Shown here: positions 37,749 to 37,783 of the stretch, in pieces
Numbering within the stretch: the first letter of the stretch is position 1
How the letters are laid out: every line of letters starts with the position of its first letter
IMG/VR virus record: IMGVR_UViG_3300042332_000335
Location: 1-37,783 of that record
From: a virus
Strand: one strand, 5' to 3'
Length of the DNA: 37,783 nt
The notes under the pieces: model-generated
What the model saw: only the letters and a program-made list of their open reading frames with translations
What the model was told of the DNA's origin: nothing
Database searches by the model: none
Translations under genes and position numbers: made by a program

Positions 37749-37783
37749 ACGAGGATCTCTTGGAGGATTACCTGAGAGGTGGC
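37657..37783. repeat. Terminal direct repeat, right copy
   Basis: This is identical to bases 1-127. See the left-copy entry; it shows the contig closes into a circle of about 37,656 bp. Confidence 0.95.

Noticed and set aside
1-37783. tRNA genes, integrase, attachment sites, CRISPR arrays, insertion sequences
   Set aside because: I saw no cloverleaf-like sequence, recombinase motifs, spacer arrays or transposase genes on either strand in a visual reading.

Overview
The window is the complete genome of an uncultivated, strictly virulent-looking tailed phage with podovirus (T7-like) virion architecture. The first 127 bases are repeated exactly at the right end (1-127 = 37657-37783), the signature of a circularly closed assembly, so the unique genome is about 37,656 bp. 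Every supported gene lies on the minus strand, so transcription runs from high to low coordinates. I found no integrase, repressor/attachment module, tRNA gene or CRISPR. The host cannot be read from the sequence; an outer-membrane-type lipoprotein beside holin-like genes points to a Gram-negative host.

Layout in transcription order. (1) 37.7-27.4 kb: ejection and adsorption genes in T7 order: a GNAT-fold gp13-like protein, two internal virion proteins, a 1702-residue polyvalent protein (metallopeptidase motif, ADP-ribosyltransferase-like module) in the gp16 position, and a 766-residue collagen-containing tail fibre. (2) 27.4-20.5 kb: a dense chain of small genes, most joined by 4-base ATGA/GTGA overlaps: metallophosphoesterase, DUF6378-like protein, SLT-type endolysin, RuvC-like resolvase, HTH protein, phage ABA-sandwich protein, an SSB-like protein with an acidic tip, and a sigma-like HTH/alpha-CTD-like regulator. 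(3) 20.4-16.4 kb: replication: small HTH protein, DEDDy exonuclease, a structured leader, HNH nuclease, an initiator-like gene holding 11-bp-spaced ACGCGT iterons, DnaB-type helicase, and an HTH protein. (4) 16.4-8.5 kb: glycosyltransferase, small terminase with a LacI-type HTH, a 277-bp gap with a 13-bp direct repeat, large terminase, portal, scaffold, major capsid (DUF5309/SU10 type), then a strong intrinsic terminator. (5) 8.5 kb to the left end: small head/appendage genes, a second fibre, a lysis-type cluster of tiny membrane genes with a nested lipoprotein gene, the adaptor (gp11-like, with two CBM-like inserts), the nozzle (gp12-like) and a third fibre, which runs across the junction into the GNAT gene.

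The virion genes follow T7 order, but there is no phage RNA or DNA polymerase. Replication appears to rest on an initiator, DnaB-like helicase, SSB and host polymerase, and transcription on host RNA polymerase, perhaps steered by the several small HTH proteins. The most unusual signals are the iteron array inside the initiator gene, the regulator joining a sigma-type HTH to an alpha-CTD-like domain, the repeated R-[WFY]-M-P motif marking module borders in the polyvalent protein, the folded leader before the HNH gene, and the packaging-gene repeats.
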